NCBI GenBank assembly: GCA_022821275.1
Contig: JAJEDY010000080.1
Span: forward strand, 60,481-124,480
Source: Candidatus Latescibacterota bacterium
Lineage (GTDB): Bacteria > Latescibacterota > UBA2968
Direction of reading: 5' to 3'
Length of the DNA: 64,000 nucleotides
Position 1 is the stretch's first letter, and each line of letters opens with the position of its first letter. Both the position numbers and the translations under genes were made by a program. The notes below the pieces were generated by a model. It did not search any database. It was not told the origin of the DNA and saw only the letters and a list, made by a program, of their open reading frames with translations. Positions 17,078-25,230 of the stretch are shown here, piece by piece.

Positions 17078-17581
17078 AAAGTTGAAGCAGCTAAGGTCGA
17101 GAATGGTGAATGGTTGAAGCACCTTGAGCCGTTGGAGACTGTGAGATCAAGCGAAGAATTGGATGTGGCGGCGGTGGCCGCAGCATGTGATGAGCTTAAT
17201 GAACTCAACCGTGGGCTAAAGAGATGATAGAAATATGGATTTTTATTGCACAGAAAGGATCATGTTATATTGATAGCACGGAGAGAATTGTTTAACGTTG
17301 ATTCGTTCAACTTTTGCAAAAAAGAAAAAAATGGTAGGGAAACGCTTTTACAACATCGAAGAACACGCCCAAAGCCATCAGATCGATTTTACAATACCAT
17401 AGTAAATGACGATAAGAGATGGCGTACGAATGATGATGGACACAGACCAGCGGAAGAACGCACCCACCAGACACCTGTATCAAATGAGCCCTGATGAGCT
17501 AACCAAGAAATCTGGACTCTCTTGCAAAGATATGGCAGAAAGTAACTTAAACACCACAACAACAGGAGGGATATAAAAAAG
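17078..17581 (+). other. Gene-poor, decayed region
   Basis: About 500 bp without a convincing gene. A stop-terminated coding-like tail (KVENGEWLKHLEPLETV... to TGA 17227) follows the XRE gene in another frame and has no good start. Short frames near 17330 (MVGKRFYNIEEHAQ) and 17425 (MSPDELTKKSGLS) look like gene remnants. A possible 82-aa frame at 17246-17494 lacks a proper start and was not accepted. Confidence 0.4.
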
Positions 17582-17827
17582 ATGCTTGAAAACGCGGAAA
17601 GATACCGTTTTGATATTCAGACAGATGATGGTGCTTTCTATTTCTGGAAGCTCCGAGATCCACAAGACCACCAATGGCATAAATCAGATTCTTTTGAGGA
17701 TAAGCAAGTGTGTATAGACAGTCTTGTTTCTGTCATAATACGGCGAAATTTCTGGAATATTCCCATATATGATGAGGGAACACTTCTCGGTAGTCCGCAA
17801 GGTGAAGTGATCTCGATCTTGTCTTGA
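17582..17827 (+). CDS. Small hypothetical protein, DUF1508/YegP-like
   Basis: ATG 17582 follows AGGAGG with good spacing. The 81 residues (YRFDIQTDDGAFYFWKLRDP ... SFEDKQVCIDSLVSVI) resemble one beta-beta-beta-alpha unit of DUF1508 proteins, which have a FxxYxxxDGxWRFRL... pattern and a SKxxCxxGIxSV tail. The resemblance is judged by eye. No partner gene is obvious. Confidence 0.55.
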   Translation: MLENAERYRFDIQTDDGAFYFWKLRDPQDHQWHKSDSFEDKQVCIDSLVSVIIRRNFWNIPIYDEGTLLGSPQGEVISILS

Positions 17828-17934
17828 AACGTCGAGATTAAAAAAGGCCGTATGAATGGTTAAACCAAGGAGATATAAAACCTAAATAGGCTGGCCTCCA
17901 ACGCATTAGTTCCAGAGCAATTTCTTGGCTGGCA

Positions 17935-18801
17935 CTATTGTATATAATCCCCCTTTTCCTCTGCCTCGATTAGCGCGGCGATATCCAGGCGCCCCGAATT
18001 GTGCGGGGGTTGCATAATAGCCTGCTGGAGCGGTGTCAACTCATCCATAAATGGCGCGTATTTCGCGGGATCATTGCCACTGGGTGGGTTGACATATCCA
18101 CCTGCGGCATAGCGATATAACAGAGTTCGTCGCTCGTGATCCGCAGTCCACGGCATCGCGCCATGTGTCAGTGCCTCGGTAAATATCACCGCTGATCCCG
18201 CCTTCATGGGAATATGCTTAAAACACCCCAAATCCCGCTCCATTCGGCGCACATCCGTCGGGCATTCAAAATTTGCCTTATGACTGCCGGGAATACACAC
18301 AAACCCACCGTCGCCGGGATTGACATCGGCGAGTTGATAACACACGGCAATTAGATTATTCCACATCTTTCCATCTTTGCAAAAATACATATGTCCGCCC
18401 AAAAACCCACCGCCACCGTGAAGCAAATGCCCTTCTGCACCTCTGGTCATGCTAATCCCATTGGCATTGCCATAGCGGAACCCATTGCCGATCATATCGA
18501 GCATATAGTGCATCGTTGGCAAATGGGATAGCAAATCGCGGAAAGGCTGACACCACGGATTTGGCCATCTCAAAATACTCCCGATATCCCCTCGCCCATG
18601 CCTGCCTTCCAGCGCGATAGAAACCTCACCACCGTGTTGACCCGCGCCGCCCGACAACCTCTGTGCCCCCTCGCGCACCCGTATTCTGTCCCGATTGTGA
18701 TCAATCGCCTCATTGAGCGCAGCAACCTGATCGGAGGACAAAATATCCTCGACAACCAAATACCCATTTACATCAAAAAAATACTTCTCATAAACGTCCA
18801 T
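17935..18801 (-). CDS. Phytanoyl-CoA dioxygenase (PhyH)-family Fe/2OG enzyme with an HxG instead of HxD site
   Basis: The 288-residue protein has the PhyH double-stranded beta-helix: N-terminal FFDVNGYLVVEDILS, the core VNPGDGGFVCIPGSHK near 160-175, the distal His in LTHGAMPW (H213), and the 2-oxoglutarate-binding Arg region ERRTLLYR (224-230). Where Fe/2OG oxygenases usually have HxD, this protein reads H128-G-G130, so the carboxylate ligand appears to be missing. Fe/2OG halogenases also lack it, but such variants may equally be a distinct hydroxylase subgroup or non-catalytic. AAGGAGG precedes the ATG. It stands alone, divergent from the DUF6785 gene. Confidence 0.85.
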   Translation of the reverse strand: MDVYEKYFFDVNGYLVVEDILSSDQVAALNEAIDHNRDRIRVREGAQRLSGGAGQHGGEVSIALEGRHGRGDIGSILRWPNPWCQPFRDLLSHLPTMHYMLDMIGNGFRYGNANGISMTRGAEGHLLHGGGGFLGGHMYFCKDGKMWNNLIAVCYQLADVNPGDGGFVCIPGSHKANFECPTDVRRMERDLGCFKHIPMKAGSAVIFTEALTHGAMPWTADHERRTLLYRYAAGGYVNPPSGNDPAKYAPFMDELTPLQQAIMQPPHNSGRLDIAALIEAEEKGDYIQ

Positions 18802-19014
18802 AACAGCCTCCTTCCTGGATTCACCAGAAAATATATAAATTTTAAGTTGAAATTTTCACACCTTCGCCCTATTTTGCCCCGTCATAAAAATGCTTTTCAC
18901 TGGAGGACTCATGTTTGGTCTGCACCACCTTGCACACACCCGTAGGACAGGAAGACAAACTCAGAGCACTGGGTTACGAAGTTCGGGACTGACAAACTCA
19001 TTCTGATTTTACAA
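18802..19014. other. Divergent intergenic region with possible leader or gene remnant
   Basis: The stretch should hold promoters for the PhyH and DUF6785 genes. A 31-codon frame (ATG 18911, strong GGAGG, MFGLHHLAHTRRTG...) and, in another frame, EDKLRALGYEVRD, which looks like a piece of a former gene, are visible. Neither is convincing as a functional gene. Confidence 0.35.
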
Positions 19015-20994
19015 ATGGCCATACAAACAGACATATCCCAGGAAACCCATCCCGATGTGCAGGATCGAGGGATTACGGTACGCGCGGTCATGCTCGGCAT
19101 CTTGACCATTGCCCTCATGACGATCTACATCACGCATTTTGCGTGGAACATGATCAAAAACTACATGCCCGTATCGGCCCTGATCCCCTTTGTCGCCTGG
19201 GTTGGCATCAACGCTATTCTTAAACTCGTCGCGCCAAAACGCGCCCTGTCGCGCACGGAAATGTTGACCATCTTCTTCATGGTCTGGCTCGTGGGCAACC
19301 TGCCCACCACGGGCTGGGCGGGCTATCTCCTGGGCAACATCTCTGCCCCGGTACACCTCGCATCGCCGGAAAACCGCGTGGGCGATGTCATTGCCCCTCT
19401 GCTGCCCGACTGGCTCTTTATGCAAAAATCACCCGTGGTCATCGGACAACTCTACGGAGGGTTAGAGCCCAACACAGCTATTCCCTGGCAACCGTGGATC
19501 CGTCCGCTCTTCTGGTGGACCGCCGCCTGCTTATCCGTAGTCATGGCAGGTTTTTTTTGTAGCGTCTTATTCTTCAAACAGTGGCACGAAAAAGAGCGTC
19601 TCACCTTTCCTATGGCGACCTTCCCCACCGAAATGTTGCGCGAAGAACCCGGCTATCGCCTGCCCGTCGTCTTTCACGCGCCCCTATTCTGGGTGGGATT
19701 TGGCATTTCCACCTTTGTAATCTGCTGGAATATCGCGGGTTATTTTGTCCACACCCTGCCGCATATTCCCATCTACGACCTCGCTGGACAAATGGCGATA
19801 AACATCGGCTATCACTATCCGAGATATTTCCTGCGCATGCAACCCCTGATCATGGGCCTGGCCTATTTGTGTCCGCTCGACTTGCTCTTCAGTTTCTGGT
19901 TTTACAATGCCCTCAACATTCTCAAAGAGGGACTGATGAACCAAACTGGCATCACGGTGGGGTTGCAGGGACAGCAAGCGACACCAGCAGAAATACTCGG
20001 CTTCGAATCCCACGGCGCACTCGTTTTTCTCGTCGCCTGGTCATTATGGGTATCGCGCAAACACCTCAAAAACACCCTCGAGTGTGCGCTGATGAGCAAC
20101 CGCGCCGCAGATGATGGAACACCGGTTACCTATCGAACAGCCTGGCTTGGCCTCGCAGCTTCGGTCATATTCCTCGCGGGCTGGTGTCTGGCCGCAGGCA
20201 TGGAACTCTGGGCAACCATAGTGCAACTCATCTTGATGTTCATCGCGCTATTCGGCGTTGCCAAATACGCCGCAGCAACCGGGTTCACCTTTTTATCCCC
20301 AGGAGGTACCGGCGGACTGGGAGCCGATAAGGGAGGCAATGTGTGGATGCAGATGGGCGGCACGGCCAACATGTCGCCCGGAACACTCACGACAATCTGG
20401 ATGATCAACCGTAATGGATTTGCCGGCATGCCCATTCGCCTCACCGGCACCATGTCTGTCCCCCACTACTTTCGCATGCTGGGCAACCACTTCAAGCGAC
20501 ATCCCATGGTCTGGGCCATCATTCCCATCGCCTACATCACGGGGTGTATCACTACCGCCACCGATTCGCTGTATCGCAGCTACATGGATGGCGGAATGAA
20601 CGGCCCGCTCTATTTGGGCGACTGGAACCATCTCGTGCGCCTGGTCCCTTATGTAGAAGGCTCGACAATACTCTACTTCGACATCGAAAAATTGGGCGTG
20701 TGGCTCTGGGGATTTGCAATAGCCGGTTTTTTGACTTACATACGCACGCGCTTTTCATGGTGGCCCTTTAATCCCGTAGCCATCGCCTTTCCCACCCGCC
20801 GCTATGGTTTTAGCCTGCTCGTTGTATGGGCGACCAAAGCACTCATCATGCGTTTTGGCGGCGTCGCGCTCTACCGCAAATCTCTGCCCTTCTGGTACGG
20901 TCTCATGATAGGTTACTTATTGGGGGTTGGCATCTCTACAGGCGTTGATGCCATCTGGTTTCCCGACGCAGGCCATATTGTGCATGGATGGTAA
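19015..20994 (+). CDS. DUF6785/DUF6784-type polytopic membrane protein
   Basis: This intact 659-residue membrane protein has about a dozen hydrophobic segments. N-terminal features include ALSRTEMLTIFFMVWL, ASPENR and LFWWTAA; the C-terminal half has LGADKGGNVWMQMGG and a long GISTGVDAIWF-type end. The family is common in Planctomycetes, Latescibacterota and Poribacteria. Its function is unknown; a permease-like role is assumed from topology. The ATG has no good Shine-Dalgarno. A decayed paralogue lies at 792-2014. A repeat-rich 106-bp gap separates it from the convergent sulfatase gene. Confidence 0.8.
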   Translation: MAIQTDISQETHPDVQDRGITVRAVMLGILTIALMTIYITHFAWNMIKNYMPVSALIPFVAWVGINAILKLVAPKRALSRTEMLTIFFMVWLVGNLPTTGWAGYLLGNISAPVHLASPENRVGDVIAPLLPDWLFMQKSPVVIGQLYGGLEPNTAIPWQPWIRPLFWWTAACLSVVMAGFFCSVLFFKQWHEKERLTFPMATFPTEMLREEPGYRLPVVFHAPLFWVGFGISTFVICWNIAGYFVHTLPHIPIYDLAGQMAINIGYHYPRYFLRMQPLIMGLAYLCPLDLLFSFWFYNALNILKEGLMNQTGITVGLQGQQATPAEILGFESHGALVFLVAWSLWVSRKHLKNTLECALMSNRAADDGTPVTYRTAWLGLAASVIFLAGWCLAAGMELWATIVQLILMFIALFGVAKYAAATGFTFLSPGGTGGLGADKGGNVWMQMGGTANMSPGTLTTIWMINRNGFAGMPIRLTGTMSVPHYFRMLGNHFKRHPMVWAIIPIAYITGCITTATDSLYRSYMDGGMNGPLYLGDWNHLVRLVPYVEGSTILYFDIEKLGVWLWGFAIAGFLTYIRTRFSWWPFNPVAIAFPTRRYGFSLLVVWATKALIMRFGGVALYRKSLPFWYGLMIGYLLGVGISTGVDAIWFPDAGHIVHGW

Positions 20995-20997
20995 AAG

Positions 20998-21105
20998 AAG
21001 TTAGAAGTGTGAAGTTAGAAGTTAGAAGGCCCCGCCCAACCCTGCCCCAAATCTGTTGCTTCATATCACACTTCACACTTCACACTTCACACTTCACACT
21101 TCACA
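20998..21105. repeat. GAAGTTAGAAGTGTGAAG / CACTTCACA simple repeat between convergent genes
   Basis: GAAGTTAGAAGTGTGAAG... on the left and five CACACTTCA units on the right (21066-21105) are partly complementary and could fold into a stem that ends transcription from both sides. The sulfatase stop codon lies inside the last unit. A degenerate copy (CACACTTCACACT) is at 8161. Confidence 0.6.
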
Positions 21106-22477
21106 ATTCCATCATCGCCTCTATCCTCGCCCGATAGCGCTCATTCTCTTCAGGCCATTCGACAATCTCGGCATCCGGCGCATTGTTTTCGGGCAACCAC
21201 TGTGCCAGAAGTTCTTTGACCTCGCGCTGTTCTGGACTATGCGCCAGATTGTCCCATTCCATCTCGTCATGTCTGTGATCGTAAAGCTCTTCCGATCCAT
21301 CTGCATAACGGATATATCGCCATCGCTCAGACCGCACTGCATGATTGCCTCGTCCGTGTGTGGTGATTGTGGAAAAGGGCCAGTTGCGATTGGGATTTTC
21401 CATCAAAGGCACCAGGCTTCGTCCTTCCAATCCCTTGCGATCAGACAAGCCGCACAACGCAATTAGCGTGGGATAAATATCGATCAATCCCACGGGTTTT
21501 GAACAGGTGCCGGGCGAATAACCCGGAGCTGAAATAAGCAAGGGTACGCGCGTCGCTTCTTCCCATAACGTGCTTTTTTTCCAGTGACTTTTTTCTCCCA
21601 AATGCCACCCGTGATCTGCCCACAAAACAATTGCTGTATCCTCTGCATAAGCACTTGCATCCAGTGCATCTATCAACCGACCAATTTGCGTATCCACAAA
21701 ACTGATACACGCCAGATAACACCGAATCGCTTCTTTCCATTGCCCTGCTTCTACGATACGCGCGTGCGGTTTTTGATTCGCCCATCGCTGTGCGACCTCG
21801 GGAACATCGTCCAGATCATTCGCCAATGTCTCGGGTAGATGGAGATCATTCAGATCATAAGCTTCGACATATTTCCTCGGCACATGCCACATCAGATGCG
21901 GCAGCTTAAATCCACACGTCAAGAAGAAGGGTTTTTCATGCCTTGTCTGCAATTGCTCAACACAATAACTCACAGCTTTGTAATCCTGCATATCTTCATC
22001 GGCAACATCCATCGGCCCCCAGTCCAGATTGCCCATACCCGCCATGCCATTTACGGGATGGTGATCGGGCCCCGCGCCGGAATGCGATTGATTAAACAAA
22101 CTCGGCACATAAGAATCCCACGATATTGGATCGGGAAATTTGCCGTGATATACCTTGCCACTGCCCGTTGTAAAATAGCCATTTTGCCGAAAATGCTGCG
22201 GCAATGTCACGCAGTTTTTTCCCGCTTCCGAAAATCTGAGCGGCTGTCGATTGTTATAAACACCCGTAGTAGATGGTCGCAACCCACTCATCAAACTCGC
22301 CCGCGACGGATTGCAAATCGGCGCCTGGCAATACGCGCGTTCAAATACTGTACACCGCTCGGCCAGCCGGTTAAAATGAGGGGTCACAGCATTCGGTGCG
22401 CGGTCTAGAAATCCCACATAATGATTTAAATCATCAAACGAAATAAACAACACATTTTGTCGATCTCTTTGCGCCAT
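21101..22477 (-). CDS. Type I (formylglycine) sulfatase, secreted-substrate type
   Basis: From ATG 22477, which has GAGGTGAGG upstream and is preferred over an in-frame start 10 codons earlier, the product has 458 residues. It has the metal-binding DD pair (D15, D16 in FISFDDLNHYVG) and the sulfatase signature C55-N-P-S-R, whose Cys is converted to formylglycine. It also has ADHGWHLGEKSHWKK (Asp/His metal and substrate ligands) and TRVPLLI. It resembles iduronate-2-sulfatase and choline-sulfatase-like enzymes. No signal peptide is seen, so it is probably cytoplasmic. Substrate unknown; a sulfated glycan is likely. Confidence 0.9.
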   Translation of the reverse strand: MAQRDRQNVLFISFDDLNHYVGFLDRAPNAVTPHFNRLAERCTVFERAYCQAPICNPSRASLMSGLRPSTTGVYNNRQPLRFSEAGKNCVTLPQHFRQNGYFTTGSGKVYHGKFPDPISWDSYVPSLFNQSHSGAGPDHHPVNGMAGMGNLDWGPMDVADEDMQDYKAVSYCVEQLQTRHEKPFFLTCGFKLPHLMWHVPRKYVEAYDLNDLHLPETLANDLDDVPEVAQRWANQKPHARIVEAGQWKEAIRCYLACISFVDTQIGRLIDALDASAYAEDTAIVLWADHGWHLGEKSHWKKSTLWEEATRVPLLISAPGYSPGTCSKPVGLIDIYPTLIALCGLSDRKGLEGRSLVPLMENPNRNWPFSTITTHGRGNHAVRSERWRYIRYADGSEELYDHRHDEMEWDNLAHSPEQREVKELLAQWLPENNAPDAEIVEWPEENERYRARIEAMMEL

Positions 22478-22589
22478 ATCCTCACCTCTCGCATATTGGT
22501 TTAACATACCACCTGATTTTTAATTTTTAATTTTACATTTTACATTTTACATTTTGCGCCTTGCTGGACAACTCACAGGAGGTTCTCCG

Positions 22590-23600
22590 ATGAACGCGAT
22601 TGCCGTGATAGGAACGGGCTATATTGGTGGCGAACACATCAAAGCCATCTCAGCGCATCCCCATGCACATCTGCGAACAATATGTACAACGCCGCGCAGC
22701 GAACATATAGCAAGAGATCTACAAATGACATATGGCGCAGATAAAATATCGACAGAGTACCATAGCGTCTTATCCGATCCCGAAATAGACATCATTTATC
22801 TCTGCACGCCCAATTCACAACACGTAGATCAAGCCGTCGATGCGCTCGATGCGGGCAAGCATGTCTTTGTGGAAAAACCCCTCGCGGTTACAGTTGAAGA
22901 CTGTCAAAAAATCGTCGATGCAGCCAAACGGTCCGGGCGACAAGTCATGGTCGGCCACGGCGCGCGATTTAGCAACATATTTGAAACCATTTACCATCTC
23001 GTTCGCAACGGCACGCTGGGAGAAGCCTGTTTTGTGGAAGGCGACTATATCCACGATCTCAAACCCTTCCTCCCACTGCCCGGTCACGACTGGTGGATGG
23101 ACACGGAAAAAGAAGGCCAACTGCCCATTATTGGCGGGGCATGCCATCCCCTGGATCTCATGCGGTGGCTCGCCGGGGAAATAGTTGAAGTCAGCGCGTA
23201 TGGCACAAACAAAAATATTCCCGATGCGCCCTGGTATGACACAGTTATTGCGAACTTAAAATTTGAATCCGGTGCTCTGGGTAAATGCCTGGTCTCATGC
23301 GGTGCAGAAATCCCCTATAACCTCAACTTCAGCTACCACGGCACCAGAGGCTCCATTCACAACAACAAACTCTTCATCGGCGGTATGCCTCACGTCGAAG
23401 AATGGTCTGAACTCCCAATTGAAATTCGCGCAGAAGACCATACATGCATCGAGGAACTCGACCACTTTTTGACCTGCATTGACCGCGGCGAAAAACCACT
23501 GATTGACGCAGTTGACGGTGCGCGGTCCGTCGCCGTATGCTGTGCCATAATTGAATCCATTGAAAACAATCGTCCGGCAACTGTCTTTAGGGATTTTTAG
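22590..23600 (+). CDS. Gfo/Idh/MocA-family NAD(P)-dependent oxidoreductase (1)
   Basis: ATG 22590 has a strong AGGAGG. The 336-residue protein opens with a Rossmann fold (IAVIGTGYIGGEHIKAI) and has the EKPLAVT motif near 95, where the Lys-Pro is the family hallmark. A Gfo/Idh/MocA C-terminal domain follows (GGACHPLDLMRWLAGE, with the catalytic-site His in HPLD). Sugar or inositol dehydrogenation is likely; the exact substrate is unknown. It starts a three-gene run with a GNAT acetyltransferase (3 bp downstream) and a second Gfo/Idh/MocA. Confidence 0.9.
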   Translation: MNAIAVIGTGYIGGEHIKAISAHPHAHLRTICTTPRSEHIARDLQMTYGADKISTEYHSVLSDPEIDIIYLCTPNSQHVDQAVDALDAGKHVFVEKPLAVTVEDCQKIVDAAKRSGRQVMVGHGARFSNIFETIYHLVRNGTLGEACFVEGDYIHDLKPFLPLPGHDWWMDTEKEGQLPIIGGACHPLDLMRWLAGEIVEVSAYGTNKNIPDAPWYDTVIANLKFESGALGKCLVSCGAEIPYNLNFSYHGTRGSIHNNKLFIGGMPHVEEWSELPIEIRAEDHTCIEELDHFLTCIDRGEKPLIDAVDGARSVAVCCAIIESIENNRPATVFRDF

Positions 23601-23603
23601 ACT

Positions 23604-24116
23604 ATGAGCACTGCTTCTGATCGCACAAGCAGCATCCGCATGCACCGCCCTCTCAGCGATCCCCTTCCCGAATACAAAGCCCTTGAAGGCTTCACAATTC
23701 GCACGCTTCAGCCCGGCGAAGAAGAAGAATGGGTTCGCATGAAAAATGAGGCTTTTGGCGAAGAAGGCGGAAAACCCTGGACCATCGACAATTTTCACGC
23801 CACATTTACCCGTGAGCCGTGTTGCGACTACAAGCGCATTTTTGTCGCCCTCAAAGGCGATTATATGGTCGCAACCGCCAGCGCCTGGGAAGCCTATTAC
23901 GGAGGAAAAGCCGTTGGCCTCATCCACTGGGTTGGCACCGATCCCAAATACAGGGGAAATGGACTCGGTTATGCCATCTCACTCCGCGCCCTCAAAGAAC
24001 TCGTTGCCCGCGGATATACCGACGCCTATCTCAACACAGCACTCTGGCGTGAACCCGCCGTTCGCCTCTACAAACGCCTGGGTTTTCGCATCACCCCAAA
24101 TCAACCCATCCAGTAA
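23604..24116 (+). CDS. GNAT-family N-acetyltransferase
   Basis: The 170-residue protein has the GNAT core: FTIRTLQPGEEEEWVRM at the start, the acetyl-CoA-binding V-x-x-x-x-R/Q-G-x-G/A motif (VGTDPKYRGNGLGYAISL), and a C-terminal NTALWREPAVRLYKRLGFR. The start codon is 3 bp after the preceding stop. The two flanking dehydrogenases suggest an amino- or keto-sugar substrate, but this is context only. Confidence 0.88.
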   Translation: MSTASDRTSSIRMHRPLSDPLPEYKALEGFTIRTLQPGEEEEWVRMKNEAFGEEGGKPWTIDNFHATFTREPCCDYKRIFVALKGDYMVATASAWEAYYGGKAVGLIHWVGTDPKYRGNGLGYAISLRALKELVARGYTDAYLNTALWREPAVRLYKRLGFRITPNQPIQ

Positions 24117-24128
24117 ACGGAGAACGCA

Positions 24129-25127
24129 ATGAAACCCCCTATTCGCATTCTGCTCGTCGGTTGCGGGCGCATGGCTTTGGGCCATGCCAATAGTTTGAAG
24201 TCCTTGTCCGAACTCGGCATCATTGTCGCCGGTGTTGATCCATCGGAAGACGCACGCAATAATCTAAAAACTCAATATGGTGTGTCAACTACCTTTGACG
24301 ACCTCGACCACGCGCTTGCAAACGTGGAAGCAGATGCTGCAATCATTGCCGTGCCCAACTTCCTGCACCGCGATTACACCATTGCTTGTCTGGAAAAGGG
24401 GTTGCATACCCTCATCGAAAAGCCCATGGCCCTCACGCTCACCGATGTCGATGACATGATCGCTACAGCCGAAGCCAAAGGGAAATTGCTCATGTCTGGA
24501 CAGAGCCAGCGTTTTTCAACAGCGATTCGACAGGTCAAAAAGCTCCTCGAAGAAAAAGTGGTGGGAAAAATTCGTCACGTCATCCACCGCAGACTTGGAT
24601 CGGGTCGCGGCGGAGACGAAAATAGCTGGTTTGCGCGCCAGGAATTGTCGGGCGGCATTCTCCCCGGCATTGGCGTTCACTCGCTCGATGTTCTCTTGTG
24701 GTGGATGGACGAAAAAGCCGTATCCGTCTCTGCAATCGTGCAAAACATCGATCCACACCCCGATATCGACATTGAAGATGAAGTCTCTCTCATCGCCACA
24801 ACAGAAAGCAATGCCATCCTCAATTGCGCCCTCTCCTTTCACCATCGTGCAGGCACGGAATGGACTGTAATGGGAGATGAAGGCGTCATTCACCTCAACG
24901 GCACCAGCGGACCTTTATTGCTCAATGGGAAAGAACAGAACATCCCTGAAACCGTTCACCTCGCTGGCGAACCCACCATTCACCTCGAATTTCTCACCGC
25001 CATCCACAATAATCGCCCACTCGCACAAGCATCAGCTCGTGATGTACGCAAAACAATGGCCCTGATCTTTGCGGCAATGGAATCGGGTAAAACGGGGAAA
25101 ACTGTATCCGTTTCAACCAGTCCCTAG
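24129..25127 (+). CDS. Gfo/Idh/MocA-family NAD(P)-dependent oxidoreductase (2)
   Basis: The 332-residue protein has a Rossmann motif (ILLVGCGRMALGHANSL), EKPMALT near 99, and a C-terminal domain with GGILPGIGVHSLDVLLWWMD carrying the active-site His. Upstream spacing is 12 bp with GGAG, so it is co-transcribed with the acetyltransferase. It is only distantly similar to the first oxidoreductase of the run. Confidence 0.9.
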   Translation: MKPPIRILLVGCGRMALGHANSLKSLSELGIIVAGVDPSEDARNNLKTQYGVSTTFDDLDHALANVEADAAIIAVPNFLHRDYTIACLEKGLHTLIEKPMALTLTDVDDMIATAEAKGKLLMSGQSQRFSTAIRQVKKLLEEKVVGKIRHVIHRRLGSGRGGDENSWFARQELSGGILPGIGVHSLDVLLWWMDEKAVSVSAIVQNIDPHPDIDIEDEVSLIATTESNAILNCALSFHHRAGTEWTVMGDEGVIHLNGTSGPLLLNGKEQNIPETVHLAGEPTIHLEFLTAIHNNRPLAQASARDVRKTMALIFAAMESGKTGKTVSVSTSP

Positions 25128-25197
25128 ACCATCCAGGTGAGACGTGAGACGACCACTTTACCAGCCCCCAGTCTCCAGCCTCTCACTTCATGCCTTT

Positions 25198-25230
25198 CAT
25201 CTGTGTCCATCTGTGTTTATCTGTGGTTGC
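25198..25230. repeat. Dispersed ATCTGTG/ATCTGCG repeat overlapping a gene end
   Basis: Three degenerate units (CATCTGTGTC, CATCTGTGTT, TATCTGTGGT) stand at the end of the SelA-like gene. On the minus strand the repeat supplies that protein's last codons (AAC CAC AGA) and its TAA stop. Confidence 0.6.

Noticed and set aside
17246..17494. 82-codon plus-strand frame
   Set aside because: It starts at a TTG without a ribosome site, and the composition looks like several gene fragments read out of frame.
18911..19006. 31-codon leader peptide with GGAGG
   Set aside because: A good ribosome site, but the peptide has no attenuator-type residue run or hairpin; the region also reads as a gene remnant in another frame.
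21061..21105. CACTTCACA units as a possible CRISPR array
   Set aside because: Units are contiguous with no spacers and only ~9 bp long; no cas genes nearby.
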